Assembly: GCF_018991925.1 (NCBI RefSeq)
Contig: NW_024736071.1
Span: 9,257,231 to 9,321,230, forward strand
Source of the DNA: Homarus americanus
Taxonomy: Eukaryota; Arthropoda; Malacostraca; Decapoda; Nephropidae
DNA length: 64,000 nt
Direction: 5' to 3'
Made by a program: the position numbers and the translations under genes. Position 1 is the first letter of the stretch; every line of letters starts with the position of its first letter. Below the pieces are notes generated by a model. That model saw only the letters and a list, made by a program, of their open reading frames with translations. It was not told the DNA's origin and searched no databases. Shown here piece after piece: positions 32,293 through 42,749 of the stretch.

Positions 32293-33040
32293 AGCTCAAG
32301 CCGCAGAAGTAAGAAGAGAACTCGAAACTGTTAAAGTCACTTGGAAGTTCATCGAAGTATCCATCCCAGAATTACAAACCTTACCAGCTGAAATTGAAAG
32401 TAATGTTAATAATAGGCTTTTAACTTATCAAAATAGCATCATAAGTAATCTAGAACCCTTCACTCCACATTTGCTCCACAGTAGGATATTGAATACCTAT
32501 CCAATAAATCCTCACTATGAAAAATAACTGCCAGAACCCCAGAATCATCAACAATTAAATGAACATCAACTGTACGTAGATAAAATACTAGATTTCTTGC
32601 AAAAATATGGTGTTCTGAGTACTATTCAACTTCTTTAAGAGAAAGGTAACTGAAATGAGGAGATAAAATTAAGATCTTCGAGCAGAACATTAAGTTAGGT
32701 GATGTGTGCTTACTTCATGAAACCAGTTGTAGGGATCACTGGCCACTGAGAAGAATCATAGACTTACCATGATAAAAATGGCCAAGTCAGGGTTGTAAGA
32801 CTCAAAACACGAATAGGGGAGGTAATTTGTTCAATTCAGCATATCTATCCTCTGGAAGAATCCGTGGAAAGAAATAATGAAGCTCTGGACGAACTCAATA
32901 ATGATAACATACCAACAAACACAACTGATGTACCTCCCTCAAATGTAAAGTAGATATAAAAACTAACAAGAGAAAGGCCGCCGAACGTTGCAAGACTTGG
33001 CTCAAGAAAGTATGTTATGATGAGTCAAGATACCTAATAA
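32290..33040 (+). pseudogene. BEL/Pao integrase C-terminal relic
   Basis: Plus-strand frames include VKVTWKFIEV, LPAEIESNVNNRLLTYQ (the family's 'EIE..VNNRPLTY' block), GDVCLLHETSCRDHWPLRRIIDL and IGEVICSIQHIYPLEE, the order seen at the C-terminus of Pao-type integrases. Several stops are present. This should follow the core fragment found on the minus strand at 30700-31170. Confidence 0.6.
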
Positions 33041-33242
33041 TGCAACAATTCTCTACACTAAGTATTAAATGTAAAGTAGTAATAATCTTCTAAAACTAGT
33101 CATTCCAACGAGCAAATTAAGTGATTACATAAATTAGCTACGAGATGACTAGAGTATGCATACACAAAAGGTGAAGGAGCATAAAGCAGGATCCGAACAA
33201 ATCCTTCAGCAGCTAGGGACTCTGCAAAAGTGAGTTGAAGAG

Positions 33243-33620
33243 ATGGCAACTAGCAGACCTACTGATAGGGGAGAGGAGGAACAACAGTTACATTTCGAGT
33301 GCAAGAACAACATAATAGTGTTTGGAGTCCCTGAGACCCAGTCAGAGGAAGCCGAGAGTAGGAAAACACACAATAAGAAGGAGTTTGAGAATATTTGTAC
33401 AGAGGCTCTGAAAATGTCAGCCCTCCCTCAGCATGTGAGGAAGCTAGGACAAAAGGAGGAGAACAAGCCTTGCCCCTTCAGTATCACACTAGTGAGTGAG
33501 GATAAGAAATGGGAAGTTATTTGGCAAGCAAAAAAATTAGCAATAAGCAATGCATTTCGGAATATATTCATACACCCAGAACGCATGGTAATACAGAGGG
33601 AACAGCACAAAAAACTCTAA
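33243..33620 (+). CDS. LINE ORF1-like protein (copy B)
   Basis: A 125-codon frame with NIIVFGVPETQSEEAESR, then VRKLGQKEENKPCPFSITL and WEVIWQAKKLA. This RNA-binding-fold-like ORF1 pattern occurs in crustacean and other animal CR1-type LINEs and is thought to coat element RNA. The frame continues in another phase after 33620, so the copy is broken. Confidence 0.55.
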   Translation: MATSRPTDRGEEEQQLHFECKNNIIVFGVPETQSEEAESRKTHNKKEFENICTEALKMSALPQHVRKLGQKEENKPCPFSITLVSEDKKWEVIWQAKKLAISNAFRNIFIHPERMVIQREQHKKL

Positions 33621-33899
33621 TGGTACTTGAAGCAGTTGGATTCGATGAGGAACAGGGACGGATGTGCATGGGTTATATACAGGGCGAAAGTAGAGGGCGC
33701 AAGAGCGCCAGTGTAGAACCATGGGACAGTGGGACACCTCCACTCACTCTACCTCCCACCCAGGAGGCAAGCGCCATGTAAACAATGTCATCTCTGACCA
33801 CACCCCACAAAATACAATGCATTTAGCAACTGCTGCAACTGCTGAGAATGGAGGGAGGCTGGAGTCACTACCAAGATCAGAGACAATACAGAAATCAAA

Positions 33900-34620
33900 T
33901 TCCGGCTTGAAAGTCACGTACACTAATATTGAAACGTTCCTTGGTAAAAGAGAGGAGTTTGAAACACTACTGACGGTACATCAACCTGATATAGTAGGTG
34001 TTGTAGAACTGTTGTACAAGAACAGGAAAATCGAATGTGCGTTCATTATAGATGGATATGTCTCATTTATGATCCTTTCTCGAGCAACTTGCAAGAGGGA
34101 TGTGGTTATTATCCATGCTAGGCAAGATCTTAGAGTCAGCCAAGTGAGGGTACAGGAGGAGAAAGTTTTGGAAGAATCAAAATGGTGGAAATTAAATTAA
34201 AGGGAAGAGACTTACTTATTGTTGGATGTATTTACATATCCCCAAACTGCAGCTTATTAAACCAAAGGAATTTAAGAGCCTTGATTGACAATCCAACGGC
34301 ACTCAACCAAGCCATCTCCTTGTTATGGGGGACTTATCTATGAGGCCATCAACTAGAAAAATAAAAACACACCAAATTACCTGAATAACCCCGCTACTCT
34401 TTTTGTAGAAACTCCGAGAGACAATTTTCTGTTTCAACATGTTAAAAGATCCGACTTATTACAGAGGGGAGCAAACACCCAAAATACTGGACCTCATCAT
34501 AACTAACGAGGAGGGTATGGTGGCCAAACTGGAACACCTAGTCCCCATTAGCACCAGTCACCACATAATGCTGTCCTTCAGATTTAACCGTTACTTGGTT
34601 AATGACAAAACCAGGACATA
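33900..34620 (+). pseudogene. LINE endonuclease (copy B), broken
   Basis: Frames include LKVTYTNIETFLGKREEFETLL and PDIVGVVELLYK (normally ...ET/K). After a stop come LLIVGCIYISPNCS and, at 34439-34621, the typical KILDLIITNEEGMVAKLEHL and SHHIMLSF (normally SDHxxLxF; the Asp is replaced by His). Stops at about 34200 and 34345 plus the changed residue make it inactive. Confidence 0.65.
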
Positions 34621-35089
34621 GTTAAAATATTACAAGGGTAATTACAACCGGATGAGGGGTATCCACTGCCCTGACTCACTAAGGTATGAGAACGCAGACA
34701 CTACGCTGAATATCATAGCCAGTAAAGTGAACCATTTGATCAATAAATATATATCCAAGACCAAACCCACTGCCTCTAGGAATACAAGGAGACCGCAACA
34801 CATGAACCATGCAGTGTTCGACAAAGTTAAGAAGAAAACAAAGAAATTCAAGATGTGAGTTAGGAAAATGATGAATAGGACAGGAGGATTTAAGCTAGAT
34901 CCAACGAACCAAGTAAAGACAGAGTGTAGAAAGGCTGAAAAAAAAGAGTTCCAAAGGCAGATTGTGAGCAAGGACAAGTCAAACCCAAAGGTGTTTTACC
35001 GCTATGCAAAGTCAAAATTAAAAACATGAGTAGGCATATCGGACCTGAGGCTTGAAGATGGTATTTATGCAGATTCTGACCAGGAGATG

Positions 35090-36780
35090 GCGGAGGGGTT
35101 GAAAAGTTTTTTTGCCTCGGTGTTCACAAGAGAGGATGTGAACAATCTTCCTAAGTTTGAGGACATGGTTTGACACAGTGCTGACCCACATTGTGTTCTC
35201 AGAAGATGTTATAAGAAATTTGTCAAAGCTAAAGGTTCATAAGTCCTGGCCCTGACATGGTGCATCACAGATTACTAAGAGAGTTGTGCAATGAGCTTGC
35301 TGAACCCCTGATGATCCCGTTCTGTAGATGCCTAGATGAGCAAAAGGATCCCAGCAATTGGAAAATGGCTTCTGTGAGTCCTATTTTCAAGAAGGGCGAT
35401 CGTCACTCCACGAATAATTATAGACCAGTTAACCAGACCAGCATAGTGTGTGAAGTACTTGAGAGCATTATAAAAGATGCCATGATGGAACATCTACTAT
35501 GAAACAACCTTGTAAAGGATTGCCAGCACGGGTTTATGCCGGGACGCTCCTGTTTAACACATTTACTCAAGGTACTGGATGTTTGGACCCAAATTCTGGA
35601 AAAGGGTTGCAATATCAACAATATATACCTAGATTTTGCCAAGGCATTCGACAGCGAACACCACAAAAAGCCGAGAATTAAAATGGAAAGGTACAGGATT
35701 CGGGGAAGTGTCCTAGAGTGGATTGGAGACTTTCTGATTGATCGCAAGCAATGTGTGGGGATTAATGGTGTGAAATTGTCATGTGTTCCTGTGACAAGAG
35801 GGGTACCACAGGGCAGTGTATAGGGCCCATTGTTTGTTTGTTTGTTTGTTTCATAAATGATATGCCAGAAGCTATACACTCCTCCATACAAATGTTTGCA
35901 GATAACGCAAAGTTATTTAAGGAAATTAAGAACCAAACAGACTGTTAAGAGCTGCAGAAAGATCTCTGAGCTTTAAGAATGGTCAAAGAAATGGGTGCTA
36001 AGATTCAATGTCACAAGTGTAAAAGGATGCACCTGGGGTCATGCTAATGGTAAGGAGGCGTATCATAAGTCCCACTGGGATGAAGAAATTGCATTTATAG
36101 ACTGAATGCAAAAAGGATTTGGTTGTGCATGTTGACAATGAACTGAAGTTCTCGGGCCATTGTGAGAAGGTGAATCAAGCAACTAAATTATTGGGTCTTA
36201 TAAGAAGGTCGTTCAGATATCTAGACGGTCAGTCCCTCATAACAAACTTCAAGAGTGAGGTGCTTTCCCGCCTAAAGTACCGTCACCCAGTCTGGTCCCC
36301 ATGATTTGCTATGGACTGTCAGTTGAATGAAAATGTCCAAAAGAGGGCCACCAGTCTGGTGCCTGTACTTTGGCACCTCAGCTATCCAAGAGAATAGAGT
36401 GCCTGCAATTTCCTAGCTTATATTACAGACAGGCAAGGGGGTGACCTAATTGAGGTGTATAAACATCTCAAGGGGCACTACAGGTACTCAGTCGAGTGTC
36501 CTTACTTGGACTTGGCAGATGCTCGCCCCACAAGGGGTCACAGCTCAAAATTAAAGAAGCCGCAAGTGCAGAAAACTGTGAGGGCAAACTTTTTTTTGGA
36601 AAGAGAATTGTAATCTCTTGGAATAACCTGCCAGTGTGTGTTGTGATGGCACCGAGTGTGAGCTCTTTCAAGACTAGACGTATCAACACTGGAGCAGGTT
36701 CAGTTACATTCAGGAGCCGGTGCATGCCCACTACTTGCCAACAGTGCATAATAAATGTGACCAACCGCCCAAGCAGCTAA
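35090..36780 (+). pseudogene. LINE reverse transcriptase (copy B), broken
   Basis: Fragments in order: LKSFFASVFTRED (about 35098), WKMASVSPIFKKGDRHSTNNYRP (about 35362), NIYLDFAKAFDS (about 35620), GVPQGSV then a stop (35823), MFADNAKLF (about 35890, catalytic FADD changed to FADN), VHVDNELKFSGHCE (about 36125) and LGLIRRSFRYLDGQSL. It ends near the family's shared 3' tail. It is clearly dead: a catalytic Asp is lost and many frames are broken. Confidence 0.75.
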
Positions 36781-37079
36781 CAAACCGATCATTGGTGAAG
36801 GGGATAAAATTAAAAGCAAAAAGTTAAATTTGGGGGGCCTCTGGTCCTTAGCCCCTTACTTTGTATTTCAATATGTAATTTTTTATCACAATCTAACGAT
36901 TTTGCAAACGTTCTCAGTCCCTATTTAGTGAAATAACCAGAGGCTACTGTATATGCTACAAATTATTATTTGACATTTAATTTCCCTTGACTAGAGCTTA
37001 TTATGGAAAGATAATTAAATAATCCTACCATTCATACTTTTATCAAATATTTTATAACTCTCACAATATTATTACTCAC

Positions 37080-37250
37080 ATTGGCATGGAGAGCAAGTTG
37101 TCGTACTAAAACGGGCAGATTATCATCAGACACAAGCCTGGGATCACCATTTCCTATATACTCCCTCAGCTCTGGTCGACACAGGAGACCCACAGTGTTG
37201 GTATGGTGGTCATATGGAACCACCTCAACAACTGTGTGGTTGAATTGACC
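37080..37250 (-). CDS. TSC2: TSC2 exon, GAP domain C-part
   Basis: The acceptor ttctag precedes 37250 and the donor gtgagt follows 37080; 171 bp, 57 codons, phase 0 at both ends. It contains EVVPYDHHTNTVGLLCRPEL, the VSDDNLPVLVRQLALHAN block and GQFNH at its start, matching tuberin's '[25 protein letters not shown]...IVSDRNLPFVARQMALHAN'. This is the end of the Rap/Rheb GAP domain. It is followed by a 9.1-kb intron full of transposons. Confidence 0.9.
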
Positions 37251-37959
37251 CTAGAAATGATGTCAGCCAGATTGTCATTTGCAAATGGAATGACAATAAA
37301 CAAAAAAGTTATTAACACATTTCATTGATAAGCTTTACCACTTCTATCTTCTCTAGTTGTAGCAGCCTAGTGGCCACTTGGCTGGCCACTAAAATGGAAT
37401 TCCTGCTATATTATATAGTTTTGCTTAATTCTATGGAGTCTTATTTCATATACTGTATAGTACTCATCCTATATTTTTAAAATTAACAATAAATTCAGCT
37501 TGTACCACCATCTAGCATTTATATCATAAAAAGGAACAATAATTATTAATGAGTCATATCATCACTATTACTCACTTTACTTTTGATTTATTTTTTCTCT
37601 AATATGCATAAAGTTATCCTTCCTCTTGAATTTTTGAGCACTATATATGACTTCTCTAACAATATTTTTTCAAACCGAGAAAATATATGCATATCCAAGA
37701 TATGAAAACAGCTATGCCAATTATGTAACTGACCTTGTGTCACAGTATTGCTGGATGAATTTTTGTGTTCAGACACTTACAACTGCAGTATAGAGGAGAT
37801 TTTACCCATAGATTACAGCTGTCATTACCTAATTCAACCCCAATCACTAAACTTCAGTGACAACACAGAAGATACCGGTATATATTTTCTAGTCATGTCT
37901 CCAAGCAAACCAGTGTTATCTTCACTATTTTAAGGTCATTTTCCATGATTGCATGAGTC

Positions 37960-38127
37960 AGTAGGACAACATTGGAAACTCTGCTTCTTGTCTGATCAGC
38001 GAAGTTAAGCAACATTGGGTCTGGTTAGTACGTGGATGAGTGACTGCCTAGCCCTAAGAAACAAGCCTCTCATGGATTTGTCAGCTGTCCTTGGTCAAAC
38101 TGACTGAATATTAATTATTATTATTAG
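37960..38127 (+). repeat. 5S rRNA-derived SINE
   Basis: 37993-38048 (tctgatcagcgaagttaagcaaca, then ggttagtacgtggatgagtgactgcc) closely follows the internal promoter region of 5S rRNA (box A around gaagttaagc and box C around ggttagtac.tggatg.gtgac). The 5' part is also 5S-like but diverged. It ends in an (ATT)n tail at about 38110-38125, as in SINE3-type elements mobilised by a LINE. It is not a functional 5S gene: the 3' stem is missing. Confidence 0.75.
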
Positions 38128-38264
38128 CCATGATTATCTGATACTGTAGTATGGTGTCCAGTAACCATCAGCAAATTTAAAGCAAGTTTTATGGCTGAAT
38201 GCCCTTCATATCAAACTCACTTTTAGAGTGGGAACTGATCATCATAATTATGTAGTCTATTTAC

Positions 38265-38405
38265 CTTGATAGTGTTCATGTCGTAGGGTTTACCACTCTC
38301 ATTGTACACAATGGTAACATAATTGTTACCTATATGGCATTTCTTTCCATTACAATTGGGGTCCAAATTCTTTGTAGGCATTAGTGTTGCAACATGGAAT
38401 ACAAC
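38265..38405 (-). CDS. TSC2: TSC2 exon, catalytic GAP region
   Basis: The acceptor tttcag precedes 38405 and the donor gtaaat follows 38265; 141 bp, 47 codons, phase 0. The frame has VVFHVATLMPTKNL, KKCHIGNNYVTIVYNESG and NTIK, matching tuberin 'FHIATLMPT...KKRHLGNDFVSIVYNDSG...GTIK'. The Asn after HIG is the position of the asparagine thumb that promotes GTP hydrolysis on Rheb, and it is retained. Confidence 0.92.
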
Positions 38406-39043
38406 CTGAAATACAAATAACATGAATATTCAATACAACAACTCACTGGAAACAGGACCAATTTAAAAATTTGAGAGCCAACTAGTGAATGAGAAAATTA
38501 AGAAAATTAACCCCTTAGACAGAGAATTTTTGGTTTTCTCATGAAATAGCGAATAATTTCCAGAGAGGGTAAATGCAATAAAAATACCTGTACAGACCAG
38601 TAGTAGGTCAGAAAAAAAACAGCTGTCTTCAAGAGCGTTTTCCTGTGGGAACGCTTGGGCCTAAGGGATGGCAGGGTGGGGAAGATGGAGGGACAAGGGA
38701 AGGTAGCAGGGGATGTGGAGAGACGTGGGGAAGGTATACAGAGGGTATGATTGGTATGAATCTAGCATGAATTAGTGGCCATGGGGCATTGTTTGGGTGG
38801 CAAAATGAAGGCTCCCACATTTAAAACAAAAAACAGACCAAGCCCCACATTGTACGATGTGGTTAGTACCCAATGGAAAATCCCATTGTTCGAAGAGATT
38901 ATTTGTTAGGGGGTTAAGGGACCACTTACGCAAATATATATTACAGTAATAATAATAATAATAATAATGCCTAGTGTTTACAAAAATATGGAATGCATTT
39001 CAGTAATCATGATATACAGTACATTCAAATATACAACACAGTA
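38406..39043. other. TSC2 intron, low-information part
   Basis: No gene or clear element. A short (AAT)n tract lies at about 38946-38968. A minus-strand frame at 38629-38820 is Pro/Ser-rich and low in complexity. Confidence 0.4.
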
Positions 39044-40675
39044 CAGGGGGATCTCGTTATACGAGCATTCTTTATATGAGAATTTGATGATATACGAGGT
39101 TAAGGAATTTGCACCTTATATTCGATATACAAGCGATATTGTTCAATGATGCAAGAAGCGAGTACAGTGACCACTGGGGTTAGTTATACTACTGACTTTC
39201 CTGTGAAAAAGCCATAATTTTGAGCAACATATTACTGTACAGTAGAATGTCGATTTAAAGCGATTCAATTTAAGATTATTGATTTAAAGCGACACCCACA
39301 ATTAAAGACAATGTTTTAATTTAAAGCGGATCTTTCCTATTTTGCGCGAGTCAATCAGGTGCATCATATTTTAAAATTCGCACCTAATGTTTCTCTGGGC
39401 ACACTACACTGTCCTAAGGGCAAAGCTGTACTGTATATGTACTCAAAATAATGTACTAACAATTACTAAAATTTTTGTCTAGTGCAAATAATAGCATGAT
39501 TATACAGTATTCAAATTAATCACTATCTTATAAGAATTCCAGCAATGTAAATTATATTCTCCACGGTCACTTCTGTGACATTTTATAAACAAAAAACAAA
39601 ACCTCAACCTAAAGAACATAAATAAACAAATAAATACTTCACTAGACCTTGGCCCAATTGGCAAACATGTCACGTCACCTCCCCCCCCTCCCTCCCTCCC
39701 TCCCACTCCCCCATCTTCCCAGGCAGGGCTTGGTGGTTTTAGTCTTTAAGTTTTATCTTATATAATATCACAGACTAAAGTTAGGAGAATATAATTTGCA
39801 TTGCTAGAATCTTTGCAAGACAGCAAATAATTTGAATATAAATGGCATATAATTTGCACAAGAAATAACAATTTTAGCCCTTTGTAATAAAATTAATTAG
39901 AACATGTCAGTTCAGTGACATTTTATAAGAGAAAAACTTAAAGTCACTCTTAAGGACATAAATAAATAAGCACTAGACCTTGGCATCAGCTGATCGCAAG
40001 TAAACAGACCATTTCACATCCCATAACTTTAGCTGTGTTGATTTATGAGTGTTTGTTTTAACATAATACTACAAAAAGCAATGTTTTATTTATTCTAGGA
40101 GATGGGCTGAGGTGCATCTGGGTAGACTCTCAGTCTTTTTAGTATTTTGTGTTTCTCTCAAGTACCAAACTAAATTATTCCATTGAAACAACACTTCGAT
40201 TTAGTGCGAATTCGGTTTAAAGCGACATCTCTTGGAAAGTATCTCGTGTTATATTGACATTCTACTGTACTCACTTTGTACTCAAATGTACTACACTAAA
40301 GGGCTAAAATGTTTATCTCTTGTGCAAATTATGTGATATTTATACTCAAATTATTCGCTATCTTGCAAGGATTCCTGCAATGCAAGTTATATTCCTTCCC
40401 CCAGCCAGAAGCGCAGGGACGTGTTTGTGAGCCACTCAGCCAAGCCACGCACCCCTCCCCTACATGCCTACCGTCCTCTCCCTTCTCAGTGTTTGAATCT
40501 GCTATCCAAGTTTGTCTGCTCGTACTGAATTGCATTTATTTACTATCATCGCTATACTTGGTGCTTGGGAACATATTCCTATTTAACCCATGTATTTTTC
40601 CCTCCATTATACAAGTTTTCGCTATACGAGCTGACTCCAAGGAACGTATCTACTTGTATCATCGAGATTGTACTG
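39044..40675. mobile_element. Non-autonomous Tigger-like element (outer)
   Basis: It starts CAGGGGGATCTCG after TA (39042-39043) and ends CGAGATTGTACTG at 40675; the pair is an imperfect terminal inverted repeat. The interior has no transposase but contains a second element (39240-40267). Its right end overlaps the start of the next Tigger (40673). Confidence 0.6.
39240..40267. mobile_element. Non-autonomous Tigger-like element (nested)
   Basis: The ends CAGTAGAATGTCGATTTAAAG and CAGTAGAATGTCAATATAACA (the latter on the minus strand) are flanked by TA on both sides (39238-39239, 40268-40269). No coding region. The internal sequence (taagttaggagaatataat...gaatataaatggcatat) is related to the elements at 47435-48154 and 52104-53729. 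Confidence 0.7.
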
Positions 40676-42380
40676 TAGACCCTTGCCGTTTGCAGATTTG
40701 CGATTTCAAAGATTTACAGTAAGCAGCTGGTGGCTATGGTGGCTAGCTTGCGAGTCTTTTCCCACAGAGCAACGAGTCACCCTATGTGCCTGCGGCATCT
40801 CACTCCCTCTTCGCGCTTACCCAGTACCCGTGACCTAGCATCATGTGTCATCCTATCAAAACTTTTGTGTTTCTTTGTGAAAATGGCCCCTAAAAGACTA
40901 CCTAGTGTCAGTGCTAGTGATGCTAGTGGAGTGAAATGTAAAAGGCAAAAGTCAGTGATGACCATGCCAAAGAAAGTTGAATTATTAGACAAGTTAAACG
41001 AATCCCTAGTGAGGTATATCAAGAAAAATGAACAAGCAATTTGTGATACTGTTCAAGCGAGTGCTCCTGCAAGTGTTTAAGTGGCACAGGTTGTTCGTGA
41101 CAAGAACATAGTGAAAACTGAGAAAGTACTGAACATTTGGGTTGGGGACCAGTGCCACAAAAATGTTCCGATTGACAGCAACGTGATTCATGAAAAGGCT
41201 AAAATTCTGTATGCTCATTTTTATGAGTCAACAGGTGGTGAAGGGGCTAGTGCGGCGACTGAACCAACTTTTAGTGCCAGTAAAGAATGGTCCGAGAATT
41301 AAAAAAACGATTCTCACTCCATAATGTTAAGTTGACTGCATCAGCTGACCACACAGCCGCAGATGCTTTTCCCGCCATGCTAGAGAAAATAATAAAAGAG
41401 TTAGGCTATAGACCACATCAAGTGTTTAATGTCGATGAATCTGGTTTATATTGGAAAAAAATGCCTGGTAGAATGGACATAAAGAAGCAGGAGAGGCATG
41501 CCCCTGGGTTCAAAGCAGCCAAGGACAGTAACGTGCATCTTTTGTGGCAATGCAGTTGGCCACATGATCAAACCTGGCTTGCTTTACCGCTCAGCAAACC
41601 CAAGGGATTTAAAGGGAAAGAAAAACAAAACAAGAACCTTTTGCCAGTTTTTGGGCAATCTAACAAAAAGGCATAGATAACTGTGCAAGCATTCCTGGAT
41701 TGGTTTCATAAATGCTTTGTTCCGGAAGTGGAAAAATACCTTGCTTCCAAGAAGATGGAATTCAAGGTGTTATTACTGATAGACAAAGCACCAGGCCACC
41801 CAGAAAGTTTGCAGTTTAGCCAACACCACTCTGAACATCATTGCTTTTATTCAGCCACTCGATCAGGGTGTAATATGCACCTTCAAGGTATATTACACCT
41901 AATGCTCTTTTGGTTGTATCCATAGTGCCATGGAAGCAGACCTTGACCTTGATGTTAGCAAGTGTTGGAAGGAGTACAGCATTGTGGGCTGCATTACCAA
42001 CATCAGTGAAGCATTTAATGAACTCAAACCAGAGACAGTGAATAATTGTTGGCGAACCTTTTGGCCTAAGTGTGTTAATAACTTCCAGGGATTTCCGTCC
42101 ATAGTAAAGGATGTGAATGACATTGTGAGTGTTGCACATCAGTTGGGTGGTGAAGGGTTTGTGAACATGGCTGCTGAAGATGTGGAAGAGCTGATTGATG
42201 GGCATGGAGAAGAACTAACAGAAGAGGATCTGGAAGAATTGGTAAAAAGTGCTGCGGAAGATGAAGAGGAAGAAATTATGGAATTGCAACAAGAAGGTTA
42301 TTATAAAAGTGGCTATTCACGGTTTTGCCAATTGTGCCATTTCTTGGTACCTAACCTTCACTAATGGCAAGGGTTTACTG
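40673..42380 (+). mobile_element. Tigger DNA transposon
   Basis: A 1.7-kb element with terminal inverted repeats CTGTAGACCCTTGCC and CAGTAAACCCTTGCC (latter on the minus strand), flanked by TA at 40671-40672 and 42381-42382. It carries a broken transposase and ends only 55 bp from a TSC2 exon (42436). Confidence 0.8.
40883..42300 (+). pseudogene. Tigger transposase, broken
   Basis: From an ATG at 40883: Lys-rich N-terminus and helix-turn-helix (KKVELLDKLNES), then HEKAKILYAHFYE (about 41190), VFNVDESGLYWKKMPG (about 41425, first Asp), LLLIDKAPGHPES (about 41775, second Asp with a K where Asn is usual) and, frameshifted, QPLDQGV (about 41862, third Asp). It continues with an acidic tail (41930-42290). 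Several shifts and stops rule out activity. The family cuts and pastes DNA through a D,D,D catalytic triad. Confidence 0.75.
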
Positions 42381-42435
42381 TACTACAGAAATAATGAACT
42401 TTCCAAAAGTAAATTACACTTTTGAGAGCACAAAC

Positions 42436-42555
42436 CTGCATAACATCATCTTGCCATATAAAAACTGCTTTGCCATCACTTCCCTTTGTGTCAAGGCCAC
42501 CAAGAAACACTTCATCTTGTGATAATGATTGAAGATCAAGTCCTTTACCCAAACC
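42436..42555 (-). CDS. TSC2: TSC2 exon, GAP domain N-part
   Basis: The acceptor cttacag precedes 42555 and the donor gtttgt follows 42436; 120 bp, 40 codons, phase 0. It reads GLGKGLDLQSLSQDEVFLGG then KAVFIWQDDVMQ, matching tuberin '[21 protein letters not shown]...YCWHDDIMQ'. It sits between the exons at 56453-56684 and 38265-38405. Confidence 0.9.
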
Positions 42556-42749
42556 CTGTAAGAAAAGCATCGAGTAAGTGGAAGGGTATATATTTGAGTG
42601 TAGCCAGTGTTTATTATCAAATTTTATGCAAAAAGAAGGGGGACGAATATGCTATAAAGTTACAATTTAACATCAACAAAGCTTACCCAACCTGCTGATA
42701 TGACCTAGTAGACAAAATAATTTCCCACCCAATTTAAACCCTGGACAGT

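Larger units (their letters stand above)
33200..36826 (+). mobile_element. LINE copy B, near full length, degenerate
   Basis: ORF1, endonuclease and RT follow in order, and the 3' tail (gaccaaccgcccaagcagctaac...gataaaattaaaag) matches the tails of copies A and C. Stops and shifts occur throughout. It lies antisense inside a TSC2 intron. Confidence 0.8.
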
